A stretch of 20,811 nucleotides of DNA from CAZHJG01 sp964533425 (GCA_964533425.1 CAZHJG010000018.1:1-20811), one strand, 5' to 3'. Positions 7,511-13,526 are shown, numbered from the stretch's first letter. The notes: generated by a model not told the origin, from the sequence alone. Numbers and translations are program-made.

Positions 7511-7584
7511 GTCAAAAGCTTAAAGTCCAAAGCCACCACAGTGTGTTTGCGATGGCTTTTAGCTTTTGACTTTAAGCTTTGAAC
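7511..7584. repeat. Intergenic hairpin repeat element
   Basis: AAAGCTTAAAGTC (7515-7527) has a perfect 13-base inverted partner GACTTTAAGCTTT (7568-7580), and the flanking AAAGCC/GGCTTTT words extend the similarity. It lies between the divergent Xer and ndk genes, upstream of both. It shares AAAGTCCAAAGCC (7522-7534) with the repeat inside pilD, so both belong to one word-like repeat family. Confidence 0.7.
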
Positions 7585-7632
7585 AAATGCACATATTTCC
7601 AAAAATCACTCAACTCTCGCGAGCTCGTCTTA

Positions 7633-7641
7633 TGCTAGAAT
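7633..7641 (+). promoter_or_regulatory. Extended -10 promoter of ndk
   Basis: TGC TAGAAT (7633-7641) is followed by AGGAG (7642-7646) and ATG 7651. If this box is used, transcription would begin around 7648, leaving the AGGAG untranscribed; otherwise a promoter further upstream makes AGGAG a ribosome site only 4 bases from the ATG. Confidence 0.5.
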
Positions 7642-7650
7642 AGGAGCAAT

Positions 7651-8160
7651 ATGGAACGCACATTAATTGTTCTCAAGCCGGACGCCGTGCAGCGCGGCAT
7701 CGTCGGAGAAATTATTACTCGCTTTGAGCGAGCCGGTTTCAAAATTGTCGCCACCAAAATGCTGAACCCGGATTACGAACACTATCATCGGCACTACGAG
7801 GGTATTGGCACACTGAAAACCCGCAAAGGCGATGAGATCTTCGAAAGCCAACTGGCCGCCATGATGGACGGTCCGGTTATAGCTATGATTTTAGAGGGCG
7901 TTGATGCCGTCGAAACCGTTCGCAAAATGGTTGGCTCCACCGAGCCGAAAAGCGCGCTGCCCGGTACCATTAGAGGTGACTACGCCCATGTCAGTTACGG
8001 TGCTGCCGCCAGCGTCGGCAAAGGTGTCGGCAACATCATCCACGCCTCGGCGGACCAAAAAGAAGCCAAACTGGAAATTGCCCACTGGTTCAGCGACAAC
8101 GAAATCCACGACTACAAAGCCGTCCACGAAAAGTTCACGCAGCCTCGCCCTAAGAAATAG
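7651..8160 (+). CDS. ndk: Nucleoside diphosphate kinase
   Basis: Ndk moves the gamma-phosphate from ATP to other nucleoside diphosphates through a phosphohistidine. The N-terminus RTLIVLKPDAVQRGIVGEII is canonical, with the phosphate-binding Lys at residue 9, and the catalytic His131 sits in NIIHASA. The protein has 169 aa against about 140 in typical bacterial enzymes. Much of the difference is an insertion of about ten residues between GTIRGDY and GNIIHAS (HVSYGAAASVGKG), plus a longer C-terminal tail ending PRPKK. All core motifs are intact, so it is probably active. In a small genome with reduced nucleotide metabolism this would be a central salvage enzyme (inference). Confidence 0.95.
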   Translation: MERTLIVLKPDAVQRGIVGEIITRFERAGFKIVATKMLNPDYEHYHRHYEGIGTLKTRKGDEIFESQLAAMMDGPVIAMILEGVDAVETVRKMVGSTEPKSALPGTIRGDYAHVSYGAAASVGKGVGNIIHASADQKEAKLEIAHWFSDNEIHDYKAVHEKFTQPRPKK

Positions 8161-8177
8161 CACAGGTACGCTACATC

Positions 8178-8204
8178 GTCATGCCGAACTAGTTTCGGCA
8201 TCCC
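8178..8204 (+). repeat. Palindromic repeat, left copy bracketing the GIY-YIG gene
   Basis: This is a 27-base element with an 8-bp stem (ATGCCGAA/TTCGGCAT), loop CTAGT, leading GTC and trailing CCC. One frame through it reads RHAELVSASR, which I recall as a common spurious translation of a widespread hairpin repeat. It matches the right copy at 21 of 27 positions in inverted orientation. Confidence 0.8.
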
Positions 8205-8251
8205 GTTAAGAGTTAATAAGTATTTAAGATAGACGCTGTATCTTTGTAATT

Positions 8252-8544
8252 ATGAAGTTACGGCAGTTCTATGTCTATCTGATCACAAATTCATATAATA
8301 AAGTACTTTACATAGGTGTTACAAATAATCTTCAACGACGTATCCTAGAGCATAAAAGTGGAAACGTAAGAGGCTTCAGTTATCAGTACAACCTTAATAA
8401 ATTGATATATTTTGATATATGTGACACGGCCGAGCAGGCTATAGCCAGGGAGAAACAGCTAAAGAAAATTGGCATCACGATTGGAAGCTTAACTTGGCTA
8501 GGCAACAAAATCCTGACTTACATGATCTGTTCCACGAGCTATAA
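8252..8544 (+). pseudogene. GIY-YIG endonuclease-domain protein (UPF0213-like), frameshifted near the C-terminus
   Basis: The N-terminal ~70 residues are a typical small GIY-YIG domain: QFYVYLITNSYNKVLYIGVT supplies the GIY and YIG strands, followed by the Arg-containing helix (NNLQRRILEHK) and AIAREKQLKK. After LKK the frame goes wrong. The expected family C-terminus (WHHDWKLNLARQQNP, then DLHDLFHEL) continues in another frame from 8470 and ends at TAA 8542-8544. One missing A in the run at 8465-8468 would repair it. It may be a real pseudogene, a slippage-expressed gene or an assembly error. The gene is AT-richer than its neighbours and is bracketed by two inverted copies of a hairpin repeat, which suggests it was acquired as a unit. 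Confidence 0.8.
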
Positions 8545-8558
8545 GTGGCTTACAAAAG

Positions 8559-8585
8559 GGGATCCTGAAGCAAGTTCAGGATGAC
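8559..8585 (-). repeat. Palindromic repeat, right copy bracketing the GIY-YIG gene
   Basis: This is the inverted counterpart of the 8178-8204 element with an 8-bp stem (ATCCTGAA/TTCAGGAT), a 5-base loop and the same GTC...CCC frame. The stem differences from the left copy are compensatory (paired positions change together), so the hairpin itself seems to be under selection. Its edge supplies the TGAC of the likely tRNA-Arg -35. Confidence 0.8.
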
Positions 8586-8610
8586 GGAGACTTCGAGTCT
8601 GTAATACAAT
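8581..8610 (+). promoter_or_regulatory. Promoter of tRNA-Arg
   Basis: ATGACG (8581-8586) and TACAAT (8605-8610) are separated by 18 bases, and the predicted start is about 4 bases before the tRNA 5' end. The -35 overlaps the end of the palindromic repeat. Confidence 0.55.
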
Positions 8611-8620
8611 GATGTATCGA

Positions 8621-8695
8621 GTCCCCGTAGTTCAATGGATAGAATAACTCCGTCCTAAGGAGCAGATAGCGGTTCGAATCCGTTCGGGGATACCA
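8621..8695 (+). tRNA. tRNA-Arg (anticodon CCT)
   Basis: The cloverleaf can be drawn by hand. The acceptor strands are GTCCCCG (8621-8627) and CGGGGAT (8685-8691), with a G-T pair at the end. The D arm is GTTC/GAAT and the anticodon loop GTCCTAA has CCT at 8654-8656. The T loop is TTCGAAT (8673-8679), the discriminator is A and the CCA is encoded (8693-8695). The first anticodon-stem pair is an A-C mismatch. Confidence 0.93.
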
Positions 8696-8705
8696 AGATC
8701 AATTA

Positions 8706-8721
8706 GCTATTAGCGAATAGC
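8706..8721. repeat. Short hairpin after tRNA-Arg
   Basis: GCTATT (8706-8711) and AATAGC (8716-8721) form a 6-bp stem with loop AGCG directly downstream of the tRNA. There is no T tract, so it may be a processing hairpin or another word-type repeat rather than an intrinsic terminator. Confidence 0.45.
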
Positions 8722-8763
8722 AAATGCCAATATCTTACACCCACTACTGTGCAAACAACAAAA

Positions 8764-8802
8764 CCTTAACCTGTCCTTAACTCGCTCATTTCCTGATACA
8801 AT
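8764..8802 (+). promoter_or_regulatory. Leaderless promoter of the PH-domain gene with upstream direct repeats
   Basis: TGA TACAAT (8794-8802) ends 6 bases before ATG 8809, so transcription should start at the A of the ATG. Two CCTTAAC heptamers (8764-8770 and 8775-8781), spaced 11 bases apart and so on one helix face, cover the -35 region, which lacks a TTGACA. This is the layout of a response-regulator activator site. Confidence 0.6.
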
Positions 8803-8808
8803 ACCCTT

Positions 8809-9441
8809 ATGGCTACAACAGAAGGCGAGTCGACAAACGCGCCGACAAAACATAAATACTTTCCAGATCAGTTCGACGACGAGGAAGTGCTCTACGTCTT
8901 TCATAAACACCCGATTGTTATGCGTAAAGGTCTGGTCTTTGGTATGGCCGCCTGGCTCGTTGGGCCGGTCTACACCTTAATTCTCACCGAAATCCATGCC
9001 AACGATGGCAAAGCCCCCTCGATGGGCTTCTTCGGTCTCAGCCTGCTACTCAGCATCCTGCTAGGCTTTCTCATCCTGGCCCCCAGCTGGATTGGCTGGC
9101 ATTTCAGCGTCTTTATCCTGACCGATCAGCGCTTTATTCAGATCACGCAGAAAGGGTTATTCCATCGAGCCGTAGCCGATCTGGGGCTCAGCCAGATTCA
9201 ATCGGTCAATTATGAAATTTCCGGGCTGCAAGAAACACTGCTGGGGTTTGGTACAATAAAGATGCAGACGTACGTGGGAGATTTAGTGATTCACGATGTG
9301 CATCATCCCGCTAAAGTTCAAAAAAAGCTCCTGACGATTCTGCGCGACGAGGGAATCAGCACCAACCCATACACGGGAAATGACTCCCCAAAACAGACCA
9401 ATAGTATCAATGAAGAAACCCCGGAAGCTCAAGAAGCCTAA
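8809..9441 (+). CDS. Membrane protein with bacterial PH (YdbS-like bPH2) domain
   Basis: This 210-aa protein has a charged N-terminus (HKYFPDQFDDEEVLYVFHKHP), two membrane helices (about residues 41-60 and 72-92) and then a bacterial PH-like domain (99-175). The domain contains the usual signature FILTDQRFIQITQKGLFHR and ends with a QTYVGDLVIHDVHHP strand. Such proteins sit in the cytoplasmic membrane with the PH domain in the cytoplasm; their biochemical role is not known. The last 30 residues are polar and low in complexity. The gene end overlaps the start of the parvulin-like gene, which implies co-transcription and coupled translation. The start is set by the leaderless promoter. Confidence 0.85.
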   Translation: MATTEGESTNAPTKHKYFPDQFDDEEVLYVFHKHPIVMRKGLVFGMAAWLVGPVYTLILTEIHANDGKAPSMGFFGLSLLLSILLGFLILAPSWIGWHFSVFILTDQRFIQITQKGLFHRAVADLGLSQIQSVNYEISGLQETLLGFGTIKMQTYVGDLVIHDVHHPAKVQKKLLTILRDEGISTNPYTGNDSPKQTNSINEETPEAQEA

Positions 9442-10501
9442 GCTACCCAAGCTTCCTCGCCCACCGATTCGGCGCCGCGCCAAGGCCGCCGAAGAGAAAA
9501 TGAGCGAGGCGCTCTCGAATGTGCCGCGCATTACCAACGAGACGGTGGCCGAACACCGCGAAGACGTGCTCTCAGGGGCTCGCAAATACATCTATCCGCT
9601 GCAGCATTCCAAGCACCACATTGTGCGCTACTCGGTATCGATTCTGATAATCGGCATCATCGCCTTTTTGGCATACTGCGGCCTGGCGCTTTATAAGTTT
9701 CAGACGACTTCTGGCTTTATGTATGACGTGACGCTGGTGCTACCGTTCCCAGTGGCCAAAACCGGGCCCAACTGGGTTAGCTACGAATCCTATCTGTTCG
9801 AACTGCGCCGTAATATGCATTACTACCAAACCCAGCAGCAAGCCAACTTCAAAACCCGCGACGGCAGAGCTCAGCTGGTGCGTCTCAAACAGCAGGCGCT
9901 CGCACAAGTTATTCAAGATTCTTACGTGAAGCAATTAGCCGCGCAACATCATGTGACGGTAACCGATCAGGACGTCAATAATGAAATCGCCATTGTCAAG
10001 AACGAAAACCGTCTCGGCAACAGCGACCAAGTGCTCAATGAAGTGCTCAACAAGTTCTGGGGCTGGAACGAAAGCGATTTCAAGCGTGAGCTTAAGCAGC
10101 AACTCCTTCAGCAGGCCGTAGTCGCCAAGCTGGACCAAGGCACCCAGAACCGGGCCAGCAGCGCACTTAAGCAACTCCAGGGCGGGGCGGACTTCGGCAC
10201 GCTAGCTACTCAGATATCTGATGACCAGGCTACTAAAACCAGCGGTGGCCAGTTCGGCTCCCCCATAGCTGTTAATGATCACAATGTTCCACCGTCTGTG
10301 ACCGCAGCACTCTTTAAGCTCAAGGCCGGGCAGACAACGGGTATCATCGACACCGGGTACACCCTAGAAATTTATAAGGTGATAGACACCAACGGTACCA
10401 GTCTTCACGCCGCGCATATTCAGTTCAACTTGCAGGATATTTCTGCTTACGTGCAGCCATTACAGAAGAAAGAATCACCTCACCACTACATTAAAACGTA
10501 A
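9410..10501 (+). CDS. Membrane-anchored parvulin/SurA-like peptidyl-prolyl isomerase
   Basis: This is a 363-aa protein (373 aa if ATG 9380 is used). A basic, Pro-rich N-terminus (KKPRKLKKPKLPKLP) faces the cytoplasm, one helix lies at about residues 73-94, and the rest should be outside the membrane. A SurA/PrsA-type helical chaperone region follows (QALAQVIQDSYVKQLAAQ to FKRELKQQLLQQAVVAKL), then parvulin-like segments: GGADFGTLATQISDD, GGQFGSP, ALFKLKAGQTTGIIDT and GYTLEIYKV. The His-containing first strand expected at the front of a parvulin domain instead appears at the C-terminal end (LHAAHIQFNL). It probably folds exported proteins such as pilins and secreted enzymes. It overlaps the PH-domain gene by 32 or 62 bases and ends 8 bases from a convergent gene. 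Confidence 0.82.
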   Translation: MKKPRKLKKPKLPKLPRPPIRRRAKAAEEKMSEALSNVPRITNETVAEHREDVLSGARKYIYPLQHSKHHIVRYSVSILIIGIIAFLAYCGLALYKFQTTSGFMYDVTLVLPFPVAKTGPNWVSYESYLFELRRNMHYYQTQQQANFKTRDGRAQLVRLKQQALAQVIQDSYVKQLAAQHHVTVTDQDVNNEIAIVKNENRLGNSDQVLNEVLNKFWGWNESDFKRELKQQLLQQAVVAKLDQGTQNRASSALKQLQGGADFGTLATQISDDQATKTSGGQFGSPIAVNDHNVPPSVTAALFKLKAGQTTGIIDTGYTLEIYKVIDTNGTSLHAAHIQFNLQDISAYVQPLQKKESPHHYIKT

Positions 10502-10509
10502 AGCTTGCC

Positions 10510-10800
10510 TCAGTCGCGGCGCGTGTTGATCTCGGCGTTCAAATCCTGCTCCACGCGGGGATCCGGAACGTCTTTGGCATTGCTGCCACCGGCTTTAACG
10601 GAGGCCATGAGTGCTTCGAAGCCAAGGTCTTCCTTCATACGAATATCGGCAGCACCAGCCTCGCCACCTTCGTATGTTGCTTTTTCGGGCGTACGGTTCA
10701 GCAGGCGTTCTGTATTTTCTTCGCTGGCGCGTTGATCCAGCTCCTGCGGGACAGTGGAGTGAGCCGTGATGAGTTTTTCATTTTTGTTTAATTCATTCAT
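10510..10800 (-). CDS. Hypothetical 96-aa acidic protein
   Basis: I do not recognise this protein. It is 96 aa, hydrophilic and rich in Glu/Ala/Arg, without membrane helix, signal peptide or cysteine. The frame is supported mainly by an excellent promoter (TTGACT-N17-TAATAT) whose -10 ends 6 bases before the ATG at 10800, and by a TGA stop close to the convergent foldase gene. A plus-strand frame of 76 codons over the same DNA (10505-10735) has no comparable promoter. The promoter is enclosed by a 10-bp inverted repeat, so expression is probably controlled by a dimeric regulator. Confidence 0.7.
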   Translation of the reverse strand: MNELNKNEKLITAHSTVPQELDQRASEENTERLLNRTPEKATYEGGEAGAADIRMKEDLGFEALMASVKAGGSNAKDVPDPRVEQDLNAEINTRRD

Positions 10801-10801
10801 G

Positions 10802-10843
10802 ACAGTATATTAGCATAAATACTTTAAATAGTCAATATACTGT
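10802..10843 (-). promoter_or_regulatory. Leaderless promoter enclosed by a perfect inverted repeat (operator-like)
   Basis: On the minus strand, TTGACT (10835-10830), a 17-base spacer and TGC TAATAT (10815-10807) end 6 bases before ATG 10800. ACAGTATATT (10802-10811) and AATATACTGT (10834-10843) are perfect inverted copies with centres 32 bases apart, about three helical turns. One overlaps the -10 and the other the -35. Confidence 0.7.
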
Positions 10844-10879
10844 GATCTGGACTAAAATCGCATTACGCTGTTCTGAAGG

Positions 10880-10908
10880 TTGCTTTTTGTGTCTGAAATT
10901 GCTATGAT
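10880..10908 (+). promoter_or_regulatory. Promoter of tRNA-Asp
   Basis: TTGCTT (10880-10885), a 17-base spacer and TGC TATGAT (10900-10908) form a good promoter. The predicted start near 10915 leaves a leader of about 67 bases before the tRNA, which contains a segment able to pair with the tRNA 3' end. Confidence 0.65.
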
Positions 10909-10981
10909 TACCCCTGTCTTTTCATCTATAAATGACCAATCGGCTTAACAATTTGCTTGAATCTTTGTCTGGCGGACCCAA

Positions 10982-11058
10982 GGGCTCGTAGTGAAGAGGC
11001 CTATCACGCCTCCCTGTCACGGAGGAGATCGCCGGTTCGAATCCGGTCGGGCCCGCCA
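10982..11058 (+). tRNA. tRNA-Asp (anticodon GTC)
   Basis: The acceptor strands are GGGCTCG (10982-10988) and CGGGCCC (11048-11054). The D arm is GTGA/TCAC, the anticodon stem CCTCC/GGAGG encloses loop CTGTCAC with GTC at 11016-11018, and the T arm is GCCGG-TTCGAAT-CCGGT. The discriminator is G and the CCA is encoded (11056-11058). The complement of this gene reads GPDRIRTGDLL, a familiar spurious peptide of tRNA-Asp genes. Confidence 0.95.
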
Positions 11059-11096
11059 GATAAGTGTTCAAGGGGCAATCTGCCGTGGCCCACCAC

Positions 11097-11125
11097 TAGA
11101 CTTTTGATACTTATTATGTTATAAT
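11097..11125 (+). promoter_or_regulatory. Promoter of the secreted 179-aa gene
   Basis: TAGACT (11097-11102), a 17-base spacer and an extended -10 TGT TATAAT (11117-11125) lie 50 bases upstream of the start. The transcript leader carries GGGAGG (11163-11168). Confidence 0.55.
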
Positions 11126-11174
11126 CCAGTAATTCAAGCAACTGCTTGATGTTCACGAGTTCGGGAGGCATCCC

Positions 11175-11714
11175 TTGTCGTTTCACAATGCAGGTCGAAG
11201 CACCGACAGTACTGCTCGCGTCGTCGTGAAGAAAGTCGCCTGGGCAATCGCGCTCATCGCCTTCCTCACTGCGGCCTTTGCCTTGGCGAACCCACGTGGG
11301 GCTCATGCTGTACAGGTGACTGGTAATGCAACATCGTACCTGGTCTACAACGTCAGCATGCATTATGGATTTAATGCGAGCGTTGATGTCGTGGGCAGCC
11401 AATCCAAGGTGCTCGGCGCCAAGGGATTCAAGAGCTCGACCAAGTTCGGTCAGCTGGTTCCCGTCCAGGGAGGGAAGGGCCTACAACTCAAACTCCTTAA
11501 GGGAGAAAGGGTTGTCTCAGCTTTCTATGACTACTGGTATGACGGCCAAAACGCCTTTCACCAGAGCCGATGGAATGGCAAGGGCACACTCCAGATCCGG
11601 TCGAAACCGCGAGTCCACGGGCTCAAGACCCTCAAGGTCGTGACGGACGTGTACGTGCTGGCCTATGTGCCTCACCACTCGCCCTACGAGAAGGTGCCGC
11701 TGAAGATGAGATAG
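11175..11714 (+). CDS. Secreted hypothetical protein, 179 aa
   Basis: I do not recognise the family. The start is TTG 11175, chosen because GGGAGG lies 6 bases upstream and because it gives a proper signal peptide: charged ARVVVKK, then a hydrophobic core (VAWAIALIAFLTAAFALA) and AHA. The mature part is Lys- and Tyr-rich without cysteines (YNVSMHYGFNASVDVVG ... DYWYDGQNAFHQSRWNGKG ... VHGLKTLKVVTDVYV) and looks beta-rich. Codon usage is richer in G/C third positions than in the genes to its right, and the gene lies directly after tRNA-Asp, a common insertion target, so transfer is plausible. A strong GC-rich hairpin follows the stop. Confidence 0.75.
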   Translation: MSFHNAGRSTDSTARVVVKKVAWAIALIAFLTAAFALANPRGAHAVQVTGNATSYLVYNVSMHYGFNASVDVVGSQSKVLGAKGFKSSTKFGQLVPVQGGKGLQLKLLKGERVVSAFYDYWYDGQNAFHQSRWNGKGTLQIRSKPRVHGLKTLKVVTDVYVLAYVPHHSPYEKVPLKMR

Positions 11715-11720
11715 AAGCTG

Positions 11721-11768
11721 CCATGGGGCGGGGTCGCGTGCGCGCTAGCGTACAACCCCGCCTCCATT
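11721..11768 (+). terminator. GC-rich hairpin after the secreted gene
   Basis: GGCGGGGT (11727-11734) and ACCCCGCC (11755-11762) are perfect inverted copies, extended outwards by CCATGG and CCATTGG with small bulges. No T run follows, so it may stabilise the mRNA 3' end rather than act as a standard intrinsic terminator. Confidence 0.55.
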
Positions 11769-11964
11769 GGCGCTCCTTTAGCCCATCACAGCCTGCATTT
11801 CCCGAACTCGTTTTACCATTTATATCACTAGCTAAGATAGCTCCAAGTATCATCTACTACAGCCCAGCAGATAAGTAGAGGAATTATTCGGGCAGATTTA
11901 TTTTTGCTTATGCTTGCATACTTCTGTTTTTAGTTTAATATTGCAATTAGAAAGTTCTTAATAT
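11769..11964. other. AT-rich intergenic region
   Basis: No convincing gene is seen between the hairpin and the next start. A TAATAT at 11936-11941 could be a -10 box giving a short leader to ATG 11965, without a ribosome site. Confidence 0.4.
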
Positions 11965-12303
11965 ATGAAGATAAGAGAGCATTGGGCGCTAGATACGAGT
12001 TATGAAGAGGACTACAGGGCCGAAAGACGGCATCTATTGATTGCAGCTGGCGCTGCTGTATTGAGTATGGCTGCGGTTGCCTTCGGGATTACTGAAACAG
12101 TAAGTAACGATGCACTAGGGCCAGTGGCGATTGACGTGGGTGCAGTTGGTGGTAGCTTGTCTGTTGGAGGGGTAGCTGCAAGTATCAAAATCCTTGGGAA
12201 TCTGGAACGGCAAAGAATTAAGGGGCTTGAGTGGGCTCGTGGATTTAGAGAAAGACACAGCCAGGTGATTAGCGGTGAGCTAAAGTCCTTTGAAAATTGG
12301 TAG
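11965..12303 (+). CDS. Small membrane protein, 112 aa
   Basis: I do not recognise this protein. It has a charged N-terminus (EEDYRAERRH), a hydrophobic stretch at about residues 24-43 (LLIAAGAAVLSMAAVAFGIT), a second weaker Gly/Val-rich stretch at about 55-77, and a basic amphipathic C-terminus (LERQRIKGLEWARGFRERH). Two membrane helices with both ends in the cytoplasm is the simplest reading. No ribosome site precedes the ATG. It sits in the accessory-looking segment between tRNA-Asp and the YbjQ gene, and nothing links it to a pathway. Confidence 0.65.
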   Translation: MKIREHWALDTSYEEDYRAERRHLLIAAGAAVLSMAAVAFGITETVSNDALGPVAIDVGAVGGSLSVGGVAASIKILGNLERQRIKGLEWARGFRERHSQVISGELKSFENW

Positions 12304-12499
12304 TTATCTATTTATGATTCGAGAATTCATCTCAATACTCCACTAGACATGAGTACTTTATCGATTATCATGCTGACGAATGGCTAATAAAAGATCACAA
12401 AGTAACTAAACAGTAGAGCAATACTTAATAGCATGGTAAGTACAATGTACTACTTTTAAGCTTTATCAGATAAGAAACATCAAAATAAACAAGTGACAG
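12304..12499. other. AT-rich intergenic region upstream of the orphan operon
   Basis: No gene is recognised. A small dyad AGTAC-AAT-GTACT (12439-12451) followed by ACTTTT could be a weak terminator or a binding site. Confidence 0.35.
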
Positions 12500-12528
12500 T
12501 TGACTTACTTGCTTTTATGAAGTAAAAA
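12500..12528 (+). promoter_or_regulatory. Leaderless promoter of the orphan operon
   Basis: TTGACT (12500-12505), a 17-base spacer and TAAAAA (12523-12528) end 6 bases before ATG 12535. The -10 is imperfect but the spacing matches other leaderless genes in the window. Confidence 0.5.
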
Positions 12529-12534
12529 TAGCGT

Positions 12535-13521
12535 ATGTCAACTGGCGAGGCATTACCAGAAGAACCGTTTGATTTTTCAGCTGCCTTTGGTGATTGGGAA
12601 ACTCCCGAAATGAAAATCAACGACGAGCTTTTATGCCGAATTTATGAGAATTTTGATGCGCAAAGTGTAGCGCTGTCTGGCAATCACCATAGTACTTATG
12701 GACGCTCAAAACTAAGTCTTAATCTGACCACCATACCGGATGGTAACTTTGTAGCAATTGATATTATGAATATTGGCAGAGTGCCACTTGGTTATTACTG
12801 GGGAGGTGAATTTGTCCCGTTTGAGGAGCGCCTTGATCCAACTGGCACGCAAGATATAAGTAAAGAAGTTGAGCGACTTAAAATGTCTGCTGAATGGCAG
12901 CGCACCGATTGGATAACAAGTTTTGACACCTCTACTGATAAAAATGCGCGCAGACTTGATTTGGGAGATGAAAGAATATGCCAGCTTCATAATGAACACC
13001 ATGCGTATTTAGGCGGAGCTGTTTTAGATAGATTGCTCCAGTGGCGGAATGAACACCCACGAGAACATCTGGCGCAACAAAAACCCACAGCACCCATATA
13101 TGCCGATAAATCTACTAGAGCAGCCGTTCGCCTTATCCCAATACTTAGTAATGAATCATATACAAATGATTATGGTCAGACGGAAAGGAAAATCGCAGCG
13201 CATGTATTATCGGCGGTTGTTATTGGTGCATTCGAGAAAAGTGAAGCAACGGCCGGCAGGATAAAACTGAGGCAGTCACGAGAAGATATTGATATAGCAG
13301 TAACTGACTCGGCATATCTGGGTATATTGGATGCCAACGATTTTTGTACGGTTGTCGAAACGGTTAATGAGGGCGAATTGAATAAAATGATTGAGCTTGC
13401 GGAGAGTGTAGAAGAATTGGCTAAAGAATTTATGTATGAAGACTACATATTAGATAGAAAAGAGCTAGGTGTTAAGGTGCCGCCTCGGGCCCGACTGGAG
13501 CAACTGGGGGCTCTGGAGTAA
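12535..13521 (+). CDS. Hypothetical protein, 328 aa (first gene of an orphan pair)
   Basis: I do not recognise any domain. The protein is soluble and acidic, with no signal peptide or membrane helix. Features I can see are an N-terminal Pro/Phe-rich acidic segment (EALPEEPFDFSAAFGDWETPE), a central part rich in His and Trp (ICQLHNEHHAYLGG and LQWRNEHPREH), and a helical acidic C-terminal region (VNEGELNKMIELAESVEELAKEF). Codon use is more AT-rich than in the pilus genes. The next gene starts 5 bases after the stop, so the two form an operon driven by the leaderless promoter. An accessory function such as defence or interaction with another element is possible, but nothing in the sequence proves it. 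Confidence 0.75.
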   Translation: MSTGEALPEEPFDFSAAFGDWETPEMKINDELLCRIYENFDAQSVALSGNHHSTYGRSKLSLNLTTIPDGNFVAIDIMNIGRVPLGYYWGGEFVPFEERLDPTGTQDISKEVERLKMSAEWQRTDWITSFDTSTDKNARRLDLGDERICQLHNEHHAYLGGAVLDRLLQWRNEHPREHLAQQKPTAPIYADKSTRAAVRLIPILSNESYTNDYGQTERKIAAHVLSAVVIGAFEKSEATAGRIKLRQSREDIDIAVTDSAYLGILDANDFCTVVETVNEGELNKMIELAESVEELAKEFMYEDYILDRKELGVKVPPRARLEQLGALE

Positions 13522-13526
13522 AACCA

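Noticed and set aside
6559..7651. A dif site or attachment site near the recombinase gene
   Set aside because: No 28-base dif-like sequence with two recombinase half-sites was found by eye around the gene, and the 7511-7584 hairpin does not resemble one.
7901..8209. Plus-strand 102-codon frame ending in RHAELVSASR
   Set aside because: It is an alternate frame of ndk running into the palindromic repeat, not a gene.
10505..10735. 76-codon plus-strand frame opposite the 96-aa gene
   Set aside because: The minus-strand frame has a near-consensus promoter and natural composition; the plus frame has neither and would sit right behind the foldase stop.
11004..11402. Minus-strand 132-codon frame ending in GPDRIRTGDLL
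   Set aside because: It is the complement of tRNA-Asp plus antisense of the secreted gene; the peptide is a well-known spurious translation of this tRNA.
11570..11878. 102-codon plus-strand frame after the secreted gene
   Set aside because: It begins inside the secreted gene in another frame, runs through the GC hairpin and has no ribosome site or plausible composition.
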